From: Thiothrix sp. UBA5583 | GTDB taxonomy: Bacteria; Pseudomonadota; Gammaproteobacteria; Thiotrichales; Thiotrichaceae | NCBI GenBank assembly: GCA_002425225.1 | Contig: DILV01000032.1 | Coordinates: 1-64,000, forward strand | DNA length: 64,000 bases | Direction: 5' to 3' | Part shown: positions 11,058 to 19,554 of the stretch, one piece after another | How positions within the stretch are numbered: the stretch's first letter is position 1 | Layout of the letters: each line of letters opens with the position of its first letter | Made by a program: the position numbers and the translations under genes | Notes under the pieces: model-generated | The model's database searches: none | Seen by the model: only the letters and a program-made list of their open reading frames with translations | What the model was told of the DNA's origin: nothing

Positions 11058-11802
11058 GCTTGAAACAGTGGGTGTACCCGTCATGTTACTGGCATTACTG
11101 ACGCTCATGCTGGCTATGCTAGACCTCAATATGCCACTGTTTCTCGACCTGCAACCCTGGTTGCGGTTGTTGCCGGATGCTGCGTGGGCAAACCTTACCC
11201 TGCTGGGCGATGCGCTGGTATCGCTGGCCTTGCTGAGCCTGCTGGCCTTCCGCTACCCGCAACTGCTTCCGGCTGGCTTGCTGGCGGGTCTGATTGCCAC
11301 GCTGTTCACCCGCAGCCTGAAACCATTGCTGGCGATGGAACGTCCGCTGGCAGTGCTGGGCGAACAGGTACACGTGATTGGCATCGACCTGCAAAACTTC
11401 AGTTTCCCTTCCGGGCATACCACCGCCGCTTTTGTGCTGGCAGGCGTGTATGCGCTGGTGTTGCAGCGCGAGCGCGTAACTGCGGTGCTGTTCCTGCTGG
11501 CCTTGCTGGCGGGCATCAGCCGTATTGCGGTGGGGGCACACTGGCCGCTGGATGTGCTGGCAGGTGGCGCTTTCGGCTGGTTTTCCGCTTGGGCTGGCTG
11601 GCAACTGGCAAGCCGCTGGCAGTGGGCAAATACCCTAGGCGGGCGTCGACTGCTGGCAGGGCTGTTCCTGCTGTTTGCCCTGCTCCTGTTTGGATTGGAG
11701 AGTGGCTATCCACAGGCATTCTGGTTACAGATGACGATTGCAACATTGGCAACCTTAGCCTGTCTGACTACACTCTGGCAAACATGGCGCAAACCCGCCT
11801 GA
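11047..11802 (+). CDS. PAP2-family membrane phosphatase
   Basis: A 251-residue integral-membrane lipid phosphatase with all three PAP2 signatures: KPLLAMERP (K-x6-RP, about residues 92-100), FPSGHTTAAF (about 120-129) and SRIAVGAHWPLDV (about 158-170, with catalytic His and Asp). About six transmembrane helices. A GTG start at 11047 overlaps the preceding gene by 11 bases; an internal ATG at 11083 is an alternative. In this operon it could remove phosphate from undecaprenyl pyrophosphate or from lipid A, as LpxE-type enzymes do; sequence alone does not decide. Confidence 0.85.
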   Translation: MRDRLETVGVPVMLLALLTLMLAMLDLNMPLFLDLQPWLRLLPDAAWANLTLLGDALVSLALLSLLAFRYPQLLPAGLLAGLIATLFTRSLKPLLAMERPLAVLGEQVHVIGIDLQNFSFPSGHTTAAFVLAGVYALVLQRERVTAVLFLLALLAGISRIAVGAHWPLDVLAGGAFGWFSAWAGWQLASRWQWANTLGGRRLLAGLFLLFALLLFGLESGYPQAFWLQMTIATLATLACLTTLWQTWRKPA

Positions 11803-11812
11803 CGGATTCCAC

Positions 11813-12880
11813 ATGATCATCAACCGCTACCTGTTCAAGGAAATTGCCCTCAGCTTCAGTGCCACCCTGCTGGTGCTGACCCTGATCATTGTCGGCAATA
11901 CCTTCGTGCGCTTGCTGGCGGATGCCAGTACCGGCGACCTGCCCGCCGATCTGGTCGGTAGCCTGTTGTGGTTTGGCTCGCTGAAACAGTTGATCCGGTT
12001 GGTTCCGGTTGCCTTACTGATCGGCATGATGCTGGCTTTCAGCCGCCTGTACCGTGACTCGGAAATGGCGGCATTACGCGCCGCCGGAGTTGCACCACGC
12101 CATTTTTACCGGGCAATTTTCAGCTTTGTCTTGCCCCTCAGCCTGTTGTTGGCAGCGCTGGTGTTGTTCGTCTCGCCCTGGCTGGAACAGCGTAGCCTCG
12201 ACTTGCGCCGCGAAATCAACGAACGCCCGGAAGCCGCCGGAATTCCTGCGGGTGAATTCGTCACCTCCGGTTCTGCCAGTAACAATTACACCGCACTGGC
12301 GGAAAGTATCGACCCCAGCCACACCATCATGGAACGCTTTTTCATCCGTGTGCAGGATGATGCCAAGGAAGTATTGATTTGGGCGCGTTCTGCGGTGCTG
12401 TTCATCGACTCGGGCAGCGGTGAACGGGTGCTGCAAATCCGTGACGGCTACCGCTATGAAACCGACCCGCTACAAGGCGGCATGACCGTGGTGAAATTTG
12501 CCGAACACGGCTTGCGCATTCCGTTGCGCAATTACACCGGCAACAGCAATCTTGGCTCGATCCCCTCGCAAACGCTCTTTCAGGCTCCCGACCTGCCTTC
12601 CCAAGCAGAACTGCAATGGCGGGTTGCGGTGATCCTCTCCGCGCCCTTGTTGGCAATGGTCGCCTTCCCACTCAGTTACACGGCTCCCCGCCAGGGGCGT
12701 TACAGCAAAATTGCGGTCGCTATCCTGTTGTATGCGCTGTATGCCAACCTGCTGGCTACCGTCAAGGGCATGATTGAACGCGGTGATTTTCCTGCCTTCC
12801 CCGGTTTGTGGCCCATCCATCTGGCGATGCTGGGGCTATCTTTCTGGCTGTTGCGCAAGTATTACGGGAAACCGGCATGA
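11813..12880 (+). CDS. lptF: LPS export ABC transporter permease LptF
   Basis: A 355-residue permease of the LptB2FG complex, which extracts lipopolysaccharide from the inner membrane. It begins with the family-typical MIINRYLFKEIALSF and has three N-terminal helices, a periplasmic beta-jellyroll domain (about residues 130-265) and three C-terminal helices. The conserved coupling segment YRDSEMAALRAAGV is present. The stop codon overlaps the lptG start (ATGA). Placement of both genes behind glycolipid-modifying enzymes, rather than beside leucyl aminopeptidase, is notable. Confidence 0.93.
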   Translation: MIINRYLFKEIALSFSATLLVLTLIIVGNTFVRLLADASTGDLPADLVGSLLWFGSLKQLIRLVPVALLIGMMLAFSRLYRDSEMAALRAAGVAPRHFYRAIFSFVLPLSLLLAALVLFVSPWLEQRSLDLRREINERPEAAGIPAGEFVTSGSASNNYTALAESIDPSHTIMERFFIRVQDDAKEVLIWARSAVLFIDSGSGERVLQIRDGYRYETDPLQGGMTVVKFAEHGLRIPLRNYTGNSNLGSIPSQTLFQAPDLPSQAELQWRVAVILSAPLLAMVAFPLSYTAPRQGRYSKIAVAILLYALYANLLATVKGMIERGDFPAFPGLWPIHLAMLGLSFWLLRKYYGKPA

Positions 12881-13944
12881 ACATCCTCGAACGTTACCTG
12901 TGGAAAAGCGTACTGACCAGCATCCTGCTCACTTGGCTGTCGCTGACCATGCTGGACAGTTTCTTCGCTTTCCTCAGCGAACTGGGCGATGTCAGCGCAG
13001 AAACCCGTTATGGCAATCTGCAAGCCTTCATCTATATCCTGTGGGGTGTACCGAAACGCCTGTATGACTATTTCCCCACCGCCACCCTGATCGGCAGCCT
13101 GCTGGGGCTGGGCAATCTGGCAGCCAACAGTGAACTGACTGCGATGCGGGCAGCGGGCATTTCCATCCGCCAGATTGTGCTGATGACCATGAAACTGGGG
13201 CTGGCGCTGGTGATCGTGGTATTTGTGCTGGGTGAATGGGTTGCGCCGCGTGCCGAATCCGTCGCCAACAGTTTCAAACTGCAAATGCAGCAAAAGCAGA
13301 TGGCTGTTGGCAATCAGGGCTTGTGGCTGAAGGATGGCAACCGCATTCTCAATATCAGCAAGCTGTGGTCGGAAAAGAAACTGGAAGGCATCGCCATTTA
13401 CCAGATTGACCCGCAAGCCGGGCGCATCGACAGCATTACCCGTGCCGCCAGTGCCGAGCGTGATGCCCAGGGCTGGTTGCTGCGCGACATCCAGCAACAG
13501 ATCATCCGTGCTGATGGCATCACCCAGACAAGCCACCAGGAATTGCGGCAGGAAAAACTACTGCCCGAACAGGTACTCACCATCGCAGCGGTCAAACCCA
13601 ACCAGTTGGCAGCCAAGGAACTGGCAGATTTCATTCAGCACCAGCGCGACAACGAGTTGAACAGCAGCCGTTTTGAGCAGGCTTTCTGGCAGCATTTCAC
13701 CATACCGCTTTCCACGCTGGTGATGCTGATCATTGCCGCTCCATTCGTGTTCAGTTTCCAGCGTAACGCTGGGGCTGGGCAGCGGATTTTCATCGGTATC
13801 CTGATCGGGATCAGCTTCTTCCTGCTTAACCGTATTCTGGGCAATATCGGCATTGTGTATGGCATCCCACCGCTGCTGTCCGCCACGCTGCCGCTGCTGG
13901 TGTTCCTTGCTGGTGGGCTGTGGATGCTGCGGCGGGTGCGCTAG
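12877..13944 (+). CDS. lptG: LPS export ABC transporter permease LptG
   Basis: The second permease of LptB2FG, 355 residues. The start is the ATG at 12877 overlapping the lptF stop, giving MNILERYLWKSVLTSILLTW, the normal LptG start; an upstream in-frame ATG at 12808 lies inside lptF and is rejected. Layout is as in LptF: three helices, a periplasmic domain (about residues 125-265) and three helices, with the coupling segment NSELTAMRAAGISIRQI. It is the last gene of the operon; the next 450 bases hold a pseudogene. Confidence 0.93.
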   Translation: MNILERYLWKSVLTSILLTWLSLTMLDSFFAFLSELGDVSAETRYGNLQAFIYILWGVPKRLYDYFPTATLIGSLLGLGNLAANSELTAMRAAGISIRQIVLMTMKLGLALVIVVFVLGEWVAPRAESVANSFKLQMQQKQMAVGNQGLWLKDGNRILNISKLWSEKKLEGIAIYQIDPQAGRIDSITRAASAERDAQGWLLRDIQQQIIRADGITQTSHQELRQEKLLPEQVLTIAAVKPNQLAAKELADFIQHQRDNELNSSRFEQAFWQHFTIPLSTLVMLIIAAPFVFSFQRNAGAGQRIFIGILIGISFFLLNRILGNIGIVYGIPPLLSATLPLLVFLAGGLWMLRRVR

Positions 13945-13951
13945 CCAGCAT

Positions 13952-14393
13952 GGTGCTCTGCTTGATAAACGCGAGTTCAAGAATTACTGGTTTGAAACCG
14001 GCACACCCACTTTTTTGATCGAACAGATCAGAGCACGCAAAGCTGCCACGCCCAATCTGGGTCAGTTGAGTAGTCAAACAGCGTATCGCGTTGCACGAGT
14101 TGCTAAGCAAAACAATTTTAACGGGCTGAAAAATCTGTTCCACAGTTTTTTTGCCAGCATTTCTCACCACTGGTATGCCAATAACGACATCCAGCGATAC
14201 GAAGGTTTTTACGCCAATGCAGCCAGAAGGCAATGCCTTGCAACAGATCAAAGAACGTGGCTATGCCGACGAGTATCGCGGGATGGGGCAACCAATCCAT
14301 TTGGTGGGGATGGAGTTCAGCCGGGATTCGCGCAATGTTGTCAGTTTTGGCGTTGGGCAGGGGCTTCTTGCTGGGGGGGTAAGCATACCGTAG
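13952..14393 (+). pseudogene. Decayed AAA-ATPase/PDDEXK (DUF1703-type) gene
   Basis: Two fragments of one protein family are visible in two frames. The first (13952 to about 14220) reads DKREFKNYWFETGTPTFLIE and later FFASISHHWYANNDIQRYEG, matching the middle of AAA-ATPase-like proteins that carry a PD-(D/E)XK nuclease domain. After a frame change the second (about 14220-14393) reads IKERGYADEYRGMGQPIHLV and GMEFSRDSRNV, the C-terminal end of that family. The N-terminal ATPase part and much of the middle are missing. It marks the left border of the AT-rich island and fills the gap after lptG. Confidence 0.75.
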
Positions 14394-14519
14394 TAAAACT
14401 GGTGTTCAGTTACGAATTTTGTCGGGTTTGAGTGGAAAGAGGATGGCCTGCTGGGGGTGAGTCGCAGGCCGTGGCACACAGAACATAAATTTATGTTTCA
14501 TGATAGCATGTCAAGATGC

Positions 14520-14747
14520 TCAGATAGAATTAGCTATCTTTACACCGCCAATAAACCCAAACAATGCAAGAATCATTGTCAGGATTCCCGCAATAAGTTC
14601 CTCCATCCCAATTATATGTTTAGTAACAAAATAACTAAAAAAACCTACCAAAGCTGCCGCCAAAAGACCAAACGCCACCTGTTTGGCAAACACATAAACG
14701 ACACCTATCACAAGTATGGCGAGTGCCAGAAAAATAATAGTATCCAT
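14520..14747 (-). CDS. Small three-helix membrane protein, unknown
   Basis: A 75-residue, almost wholly hydrophobic protein starting MDTIIFLALAILVIGVVYVF, with about three membrane segments. The ATG at 14747 is preceded by GAGAGGTG at good spacing; a longer frame to 14864 lacks such a signal. It is the last gene of the minus-strand AT-rich cassette that also encodes a lysozyme and an M23 peptidase. Size and topology resemble a holin, the small protein that lets phage lysozymes cross the inner membrane, but I see no family-specific motif. Function unassigned. Confidence 0.55.
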   Translation of the reverse strand: MDTIIFLALAILVIGVVYVFAKQVAFGLLAAALVGFFSYFVTKHIIGMEELIAGILTMILALFGFIGGVKIANSI

Positions 14748-14882
14748 ATTACACCTCTCCCAACAAAAAAACCGTGGTTTTTTATTTGCAGTCCACCAAA
14801 ATAAACACTCCCCCTGATACAGCACGCAAATCAATGGATAAACGTCTTTCGGGATAAGTTTCATTAGCTATCATATAAAAAT

Positions 14883-15848
14883 CTAATCTAGAGACTTATC
14901 ACCCACATGCTGCATATTTTTATCTTCTATTTTATCCAAGAAACTAGGCACAAACCTCTCACTAAATCCAGCCAAGGTTGACATAAAAGCAAGAACCCAG
15001 AAATTTTTATCATCAAACATCCATAAATATTTAGTTGGAGGGATATGATTATTTTCAAAAACCGTGTCAATAAACGGAAACACAATTCCACTCCTCAACG
15101 CCACATATAATATTATCGCAGCAAACATACCCGTCATAACCCTGATCACTGACTCACTCCAATGCACTATCCGACCAGCCGATGGATCTACTTTCATCTG
15201 ATGTAACCTGACGAGAATAGAAAACTGTGCCCCAATAATTCCAAATCCCATAGAAGCAAGCGCCAACATAATATGACTATTTATTGAAATCACCCATAAA
15301 AGCAAACACGCAAAAAGTGACACAGCAGAAGTTGTTATACTCGCCTGCACCATCCAGATACGTGCTTTTTCTTTAGCTCTTGAAACGATAAATTGCCTAG
15401 TTATCTCCACGATTCTGCGTGCACTTTCAGCCTTATTGGAACTGACGAGAGATACAGCATGACCTAACATTGATGCCCAAGCTGCCCGCTGACGGTTACT
15501 AAGATAATCTACTGGTAAGGCAGAAACATTTTCAACGTCCACTAAAATCTTACTTGTTTCCATATCCAAATCTTGTTCACACTTATCTCCCAATCGCCAA
15601 CGCAAGTTATCTTTTCTATCCCAGTAAACAATATAATTTTGATCATGTTCACGAAGAATATTTTCTTCACTTTCATCTTTAAGGTTTTTCCAAATTTCGC
15701 GGCGTAAATCTTCATTTAAGGGCACAGCAACAGAAAATCCATATCCATTAGCCACTGATTCTTGACCAATAGATCGGACTCCCGGCAAACTATTATCTGT
15801 TTCTGCAAAAGAATTTTCAGGCAATTCTTTCACTACGTCATTAAACAT
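14883..15848 (-). CDS. Membrane protein of unknown function in lysozyme/peptidase cassette
   Basis: A 321-residue protein that I do not recognise. The N-terminal half (about 1-150) is soluble and charged. Four hydrophobic segments follow (about residues 162-183, 187-210, 232-255 and 280-298) with a soluble C-terminal tail. The ATG at 15848 is supported by GTGAGG six bases upstream; a GTG twelve bases further up is less likely. Base composition is AT-rich like the whole cassette. It lies 132 bases downstream of the lysozyme gene on the same strand. It could be an immunity, anchor or export partner for the cell-wall enzymes (inference). Confidence 0.6.
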   Translation of the reverse strand: MFNDVVKELPENSFAETDNSLPGVRSIGQESVANGYGFSVAVPLNEDLRREIWKNLKDESEENILREHDQNYIVYWDRKDNLRWRLGDKCEQDLDMETSKILVDVENVSALPVDYLSNRQRAAWASMLGHAVSLVSSNKAESARRIVEITRQFIVSRAKEKARIWMVQASITTSAVSLFACLLLWVISINSHIMLALASMGFGIIGAQFSILVRLHQMKVDPSAGRIVHWSESVIRVMTGMFAAIILYVALRSGIVFPFIDTVFENNHIPPTKYLWMFDDKNFWVLAFMSTLAGFSERFVPSFLDKIEDKNMQHVGDKSLD

Positions 15849-15980
15849 GACAAACCTCACTTAAAGACCCATAGTCAATACAACAATAAGTAATCGAGCC
15901 AAAGTTTTCGCGCACCACGAGATTACACGCTATTTTAACTTATAGAATAAATCTGAGAAAACGCTTTCATGGCCACTTAC

Positions 15981-16667
15981 TCACCACGGCTTATAAATAT
16001 TTTCTGAATAAATATTCCATTCGCATTCCCTTCTATTTTTTAACCCTTCATTCTCTTTTTTTTGCGATTTATTATAAGCATACCAAGCAGATTGCAACGT
16101 CGAATAAGCTGTCTTGACACCAGGGTTATTTATCATCTTAACTACTGATGAGTTTTTAAATGCACCCGACCCAATATTAAAAGCCAGCATCACCAGAGCA
16201 TCAAACTGATATTGCATTAGCTGAACAGTCACAAAGTCAGTCACATTTTTATAGAAACTTGACAAATCACTTTCAAACAAAGTCTCCGCATACTCTTTGG
16301 TAATTCCGTCCTTGAAAAAACTCCACTCACTCTGGGGAATCAAATGCCCATATCCTATCGTTGCTCCCTGCGTCCATTTTGATATAATCAACCCTGTTTG
16401 ATCATCATAGGGTTTCAAGTTAAGTCGCTCAATAGATTTAAGCAAATCCAGCCCTTTGTCACTCATTACAGATGGATAAAAAACTGCACCACTGCTTGTT
16501 ATTGACTGCTTAGGAAGCACCATATACCCCCCCAAACTTTCAACCACGCTAAAAGTCCAGCCTTGATGATGACCTTTCATTTGCCTGAGCCTTTTTTCCG
16601 CATCATCCTTTGTTTTACACATAATCTTTTCCGGCATCCAACTCACATTATTAGAAACGCTTGGCAT
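15981..16667 (-). CDS. T4-type lysozyme (GH24) with extra N-terminal domain
   Basis: A 228-residue muramidase that would cleave the glycan backbone of peptidoglycan. The GH24 domain starts near residue 90 with KSIERLNLKPYDDQTG (catalytic Glu), then TIGYGHLI, and YQFDALVMLAFNIGSGAFKN. The GLIISKWTQGATIGYG stretch carries a short insert compared with plain phage lysozymes. Residues 12-50 form a separate domain (IMCKTKDDAEKRLRQMKGHH, then GW and a beta-rich end), clearly related to the start of the neighbouring M23 peptidase. No signal peptide is visible. GGGAGG lies before the ATG. Upstream are the peptidase and lipoprotein genes. Confidence 0.82.
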   Translation of the reverse strand: MPSVSNNVSWMPEKIMCKTKDDAEKRLRQMKGHHQGWTFSVVESLGGYMVLPKQSITSSGAVFYPSVMSDKGLDLLKSIERLNLKPYDDQTGLIISKWTQGATIGYGHLIPQSEWSFFKDGITKEYAETLFESDLSSFYKNVTDFVTVQLMQYQFDALVMLAFNIGSGAFKNSSVVKMINNPGVKTAYSTLQSAWYAYNKSQKKENEGLKNRRECEWNIYSENIYKPW

Positions 16668-16712
16668 AAAAACCTCCCATTATTATCCAGCCAATATATC
16701 GCCCCAAGAAAA

Positions 16713-17354
16713 TCAAATTAAAAGTCGGCTATCATCAAGATAATTCGTCGGATCAATCAAATCAGATCGTCGCTCAAATACCGTTCCGGGCTGGGTCAAT
16801 TTTCCATTTGCTGTTCCTTTATACATTTCAAGATGCAGCATTGACCTACCTGAATTAAGTTGACCTACACGAGCAATAAACTGACCACGAATGACTTGCT
16901 TGCCCTGTTCAACTCCCGCTGGAAGGTCACAAGATATTTCACAATAACGGATAATTACTCCATCCTTGCTTTCGACTTCCAGAGCATATGTACCATCATA
17001 AAAACAATATGGCCCTCTGATTACAACGCCATCTGCCATTGCAAAAATCTTTGTTCCTGGCGGAGCAATCAAGTCACAACCAGCATGTTTTCTTCCCTCG
17101 TTACGATCGGCACCAAACTTTCTGCATCCAACATGATAATCTATGCTATCATCCGGTCTTTTCAAAAACGGGAAACAAAGATACGTCGAATTCAACTTAT
17201 CATTCTGATCTTCGGGTGGTGTTGCAACAACGGAGAATGGGGGAGAATCACCCACAATTTCAACCTCCCAGTTTTCGTGAAGCCGCTTCAGTTGTCGGTA
17301 TCTATTTTTTGCCAACTCGAGCGTTTCACATGGAATAACCTGTTGAGTTAACAT
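16713..17354 (-). CDS. M23-family peptidoglycan endopeptidase with shared N-terminal domain
   Basis: A 213-residue LytM-type metallopeptidase that would cut peptide cross-links in the cell wall. Zinc-site marks: HAGCDL (His and Asp) and SMLHLEMYKG, which keeps the second His of the usual HxH but has Met in place of the first. PPGTKIFAMADGVVI is typical of the fold. The start at 17354 is set by AGGAG eight bases upstream and leaves one base after the lipoprotein stop. Residues 5-45 (VIPCETLELAKNRYRQLKRL, then HENW) repeat the N-terminal domain of the lysozyme next door. No signal peptide is seen. Confidence 0.8.
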   Translation of the reverse strand: MLTQQVIPCETLELAKNRYRQLKRLHENWEVEIVGDSPPFSVVATPPEDQNDKLNSTYLCFPFLKRPDDSIDYHVGCRKFGADRNEGRKHAGCDLIAPPGTKIFAMADGVVIRGPYCFYDGTYALEVESKDGVIIRYCEISCDLPAGVEQGKQVIRGQFIARVGQLNSGRSMLHLEMYKGTANGKLTQPGTVFERRSDLIDPTNYLDDSRLLI

Positions 17355-17355
17355 A

Positions 17356-18366
17356 TCAATTCTCCTTTTCCCCCAAACCCAATTCGTCAATTATAACTTT
17401 TTGCAGCGATGCATATTTAGCATTTGCATTTCCTTCGTTAATAAGAGCAACCGCAGATACAGAGTTATCAGTCGATCTAGAATCAATAATACTTTGAATT
17501 TTTCCAAGCCTAGCAAACTCTTCATTTTCATCCTTTGCATCAACCACATAAGTGTCCAGTATTCGTGCATAAATTCTACTTTGCTCAGCACTCGGTGCAA
17601 CAACAACATCATCACCAACCTTATGGAAAGGTTTATCCTTATCAATAACCGACGACTTTTCCACATGTACTAAGTGATGGGACAATGCTTCCCCCTCAGA
17701 TATAAAGCCAACAGAATCAGGAGTCAAACCGGAACTCTCCAAACTCTTATCTACCGAAAAAGCAACATTATTATTAAGCCTCATTAAAGCTCCCATAATA
17801 GTTCCAGCCTGATAATATTCATCAAGATGACGCAACGCTAATGGAAGCGGATATGTTTCATCAGAATAACGTTTCAAATTACTCCATATTTTTTCTGCTA
17901 TGTGACTTCTGTCACGCTGCATTTGAATTATTAAAACTGGCAACGTCCTATCAATTAAAAGATCCTTAGTGAATGCCTGTCGCCCACCTTTCAATGCAGT
18001 ATCCAACCCCGCCAATACTTTTGTTGTCTGACTTGGCTCCGCAACAGAAGCCCAACCGCTCAACAACAGGCTAACAAGATCAGTTCCAAATGCACCACCT
18101 CTAAGCTCCTGTACAAGATCATTTGTATAACTTGCAAAGTTTATATCTGATACATATAGCCGCGCAGAAACAATCTGGTCTCGAATTACCCTACGCTGAT
18201 CATAATCTTTCTCATTAAAATAAGCCAAAACCTGTTCAGAACCAGCCATAGGTAACAATGTATTAATTTCAATTTTTGGATCAACAACTGCTTCAGGCCC
18301 ACCTGAAATACTAACGCAGCCTGAAAAAACCAGAGCACACATCAACACAACTACCGAAGAATGCAT
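17356..18366 (-). CDS. Lipoprotein of unknown function, first gene of the lysozyme/peptidase cassette
   Basis: A 336-residue protein with a lipoprotein signal (VVLMCALVFSGCVSISGG; lipobox Cys at residue 16), so probably anchored in an envelope membrane. The rest is mainly alpha-helical with no motif I recognise; it ends in KVIIDELGLGEKEN. It is one base upstream of the M23 peptidase gene, so the two are surely co-transcribed. A periplasmic lipoprotein paired with two wall hydrolases lacking signal peptides could protect the producer, or anchor the enzymes after delivery (inference). AT-rich like its neighbours. Confidence 0.65.
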   Translation of the reverse strand: MHSSVVVLMCALVFSGCVSISGGPEAVVDPKIEINTLLPMAGSEQVLAYFNEKDYDQRRVIRDQIVSARLYVSDINFASYTNDLVQELRGGAFGTDLVSLLLSGWASVAEPSQTTKVLAGLDTALKGGRQAFTKDLLIDRTLPVLIIQMQRDRSHIAEKIWSNLKRYSDETYPLPLALRHLDEYYQAGTIMGALMRLNNNVAFSVDKSLESSGLTPDSVGFISEGEALSHHLVHVEKSSVIDKDKPFHKVGDDVVVAPSAEQSRIYARILDTYVVDAKDENEEFARLGKIQSIIDSRSTDNSVSAVALINEGNANAKYASLQKVIIDELGLGEKEN

Positions 18367-18540
18367 AAGAATGCCCTATTTAAAAACCAGTAAAAACCCA
18401 AGGACACCACATTGCAAGCTATCCTTCAGGAAACTCTTTATGCATATAATATTTTTTTCATAAACTTAAAAAATAGGCAAAAAGACCAGTGAATGGCATA
18501 TGAGCATTAACAACAATGTGGATATTTATTGACAATTTAA

Positions 18541-19182
18541 TTACACCAGCATTAAACGAGCGGCCGCCTGCACCGCTTCAGTCCGATTCCTTGCACCCAA
18601 TGCCCGGAAAATCGCGCTGACATGCAATTTGACCGTGCCATCCGAACACTGTAACCGCTCGGCAATCGCTTTGTTTGGCAACCCCTCTGCCATCAAGGAC
18701 ATAACTTCACGTTGGCGGGGAGTCAGCAAATGGGTTGCTGCTGGAGCAGGAAGCCTGACAGCAGGGCTGGCAAACTCCCCCAAGTTGTCAATCAACAAGG
18801 AAGGAGAGAGATATACCTCTCCCGCAAGCACAAGATGGATGGCATTGCGCACATCCCCGGCTCCCGCTGTTTTGGCAATATAGCCGCTCGCCCCCTGCTG
18901 AAGCAGCTCTTTGGCAACCGTAGGGTCAGCCAAGCAGGAAATAATCACGATTTTGCTGTCCGGTGATGTCTTGCGCAGTATTGCCAACCATTCAAGACCC
19001 TTCAGCCCCGGTACAGACGCATCAAGGATAATCAATGCAAAACGTGCATACATACTCAACACGCCTTGCGCTTCCGCAACGCTATTCGCTTCAAATACCG
19101 TTGCTTCCGGGTACATCACCTCAAGATGAATGCCTAACGCTTCGCGGAACAGTGGTTGCTCATCCACAATCAAAATACGCAT
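18541..19182 (-). CDS. LuxR/NarL-family response regulator (orphan)
   Basis: A 213-residue two-domain regulator. The receiver domain (about 1-120) has MRILIVDEQPLFREAL, phospho-Asp in LIILDASVPG and Lys in YIAKTAGAGD. The DNA-binding domain (about 145-208) has the LuxR signature LTPRQREVMSLMAEGLPNKA with helix-turn-helix AERLQCSDGTVKLHVSAIFR. The start at 19182 follows GGAGGGG at seven bases. No histidine kinase gene is adjacent, so its partner is elsewhere. The hybrid kinase at 3955 is a distant possibility in this window. Confidence 0.88.
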   Translation of the reverse strand: MRILIVDEQPLFREALGIHLEVMYPEATVFEANSVAEAQGVLSMYARFALIILDASVPGLKGLEWLAILRKTSPDSKIVIISCLADPTVAKELLQQGASGYIAKTAGAGDVRNAIHLVLAGEVYLSPSLLIDNLGEFASPAVRLPAPAATHLLTPRQREVMSLMAEGLPNKAIAERLQCSDGTVKLHVSAIFRALGARNRTEAVQAAARLMLV

Positions 19183-19339
19183 AGCCAGCCCCTCCAAACA
19201 GATTGGCGACCCTGACTCCCTAACTAATAGTATAGGCAACCAATATTACGGATAGACAAAAGTAATAATAATTTTCTCGAATAAATTTTATATATCTCAC
19301 AATATGACAAATAAAAAGATCGCCTAAAATGAGACCTCT

Positions 19340-19432
19340 TCAGCACATGGTTGGGATCACGCTGCCAATAGTTGCCCCCTTACCCACATGGACATCGGGC
19401 ATGGTGGCAATCCATTTGTGGATAAAATGCAT
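19340..19432 (-). pseudogene. rtcB: Remnant of rtcB (RNA 3'-phosphate ligase)
   Basis: Read on the minus strand from 19432, 30 codons give MHFIHKWIATMPDVHVGKGA followed by TIGSVIPTMC and a stop. MPDVHxGKGxTxGSVIPT is the hallmark metal-binding N-terminal motif of RtcB, the GTP-dependent RNA ligase. The normal continuation (GAIIPAAVGVDIGCGM) is absent, and no further RtcB sequence is seen either side, so this is a short relic. It lies divergent from and upstream of rtcR, the arrangement found in working rtcBA/rtcR loci, with mipA now between them. Confidence 0.75.
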
Positions 19433-19508
19433 CCGTTGAAGAGACAACAGAATTATCTTTTGGAATAGACTCGTAACGAGGTAGATATTTCACCCTCATG
19501 TGTAATCC

Positions 19509-19531
19509 GGCAGGTGTGCTACACTCCTGCC
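19509..19531 (+). promoter_or_regulatory. Extended -10 promoter within a palindrome, upstream of mipA
   Basis: GGCAGG at 19509-19514 and CCTGCC at 19526-19531 form a near-perfect dyad that also includes GTG/CAC. Inside it, TGCTACACT (19517-19525) is an extended -10 element. A repressor bound to the dyad would block the promoter. The mipA ATG is 23 bases downstream. Confidence 0.4.
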
Positions 19532-19554
19532 ATTACCTCCAACGAGACATAACG

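Larger units (their letters stand above)
19183..19554. other. 372-base intergenic region holding an rtcB relic and the mipA promoter
   Basis: Divergent spacer between the response regulator (minus) and mipA (plus). The left 130 bases are AT-rich with nothing recognised. The centre carries a minus-strand remnant of rtcB (19340-19432). The right end carries an extended -10 promoter and palindrome (19509-19531). Confidence 0.6.

Noticed and set aside
14457..14804. 115-codon plus-strand ORF
   Set aside because: Low-complexity translation in AT-rich DNA, antisense to a small membrane protein gene with a good ribosome-binding site.
15981..18366. Prophage lysis module
   Set aside because: No phage structural, replication or integrase genes nearby, and the lipoprotein and shared N-terminal domain are not typical of holin-endolysin-spanin sets; kept as an open alternative in the findings.
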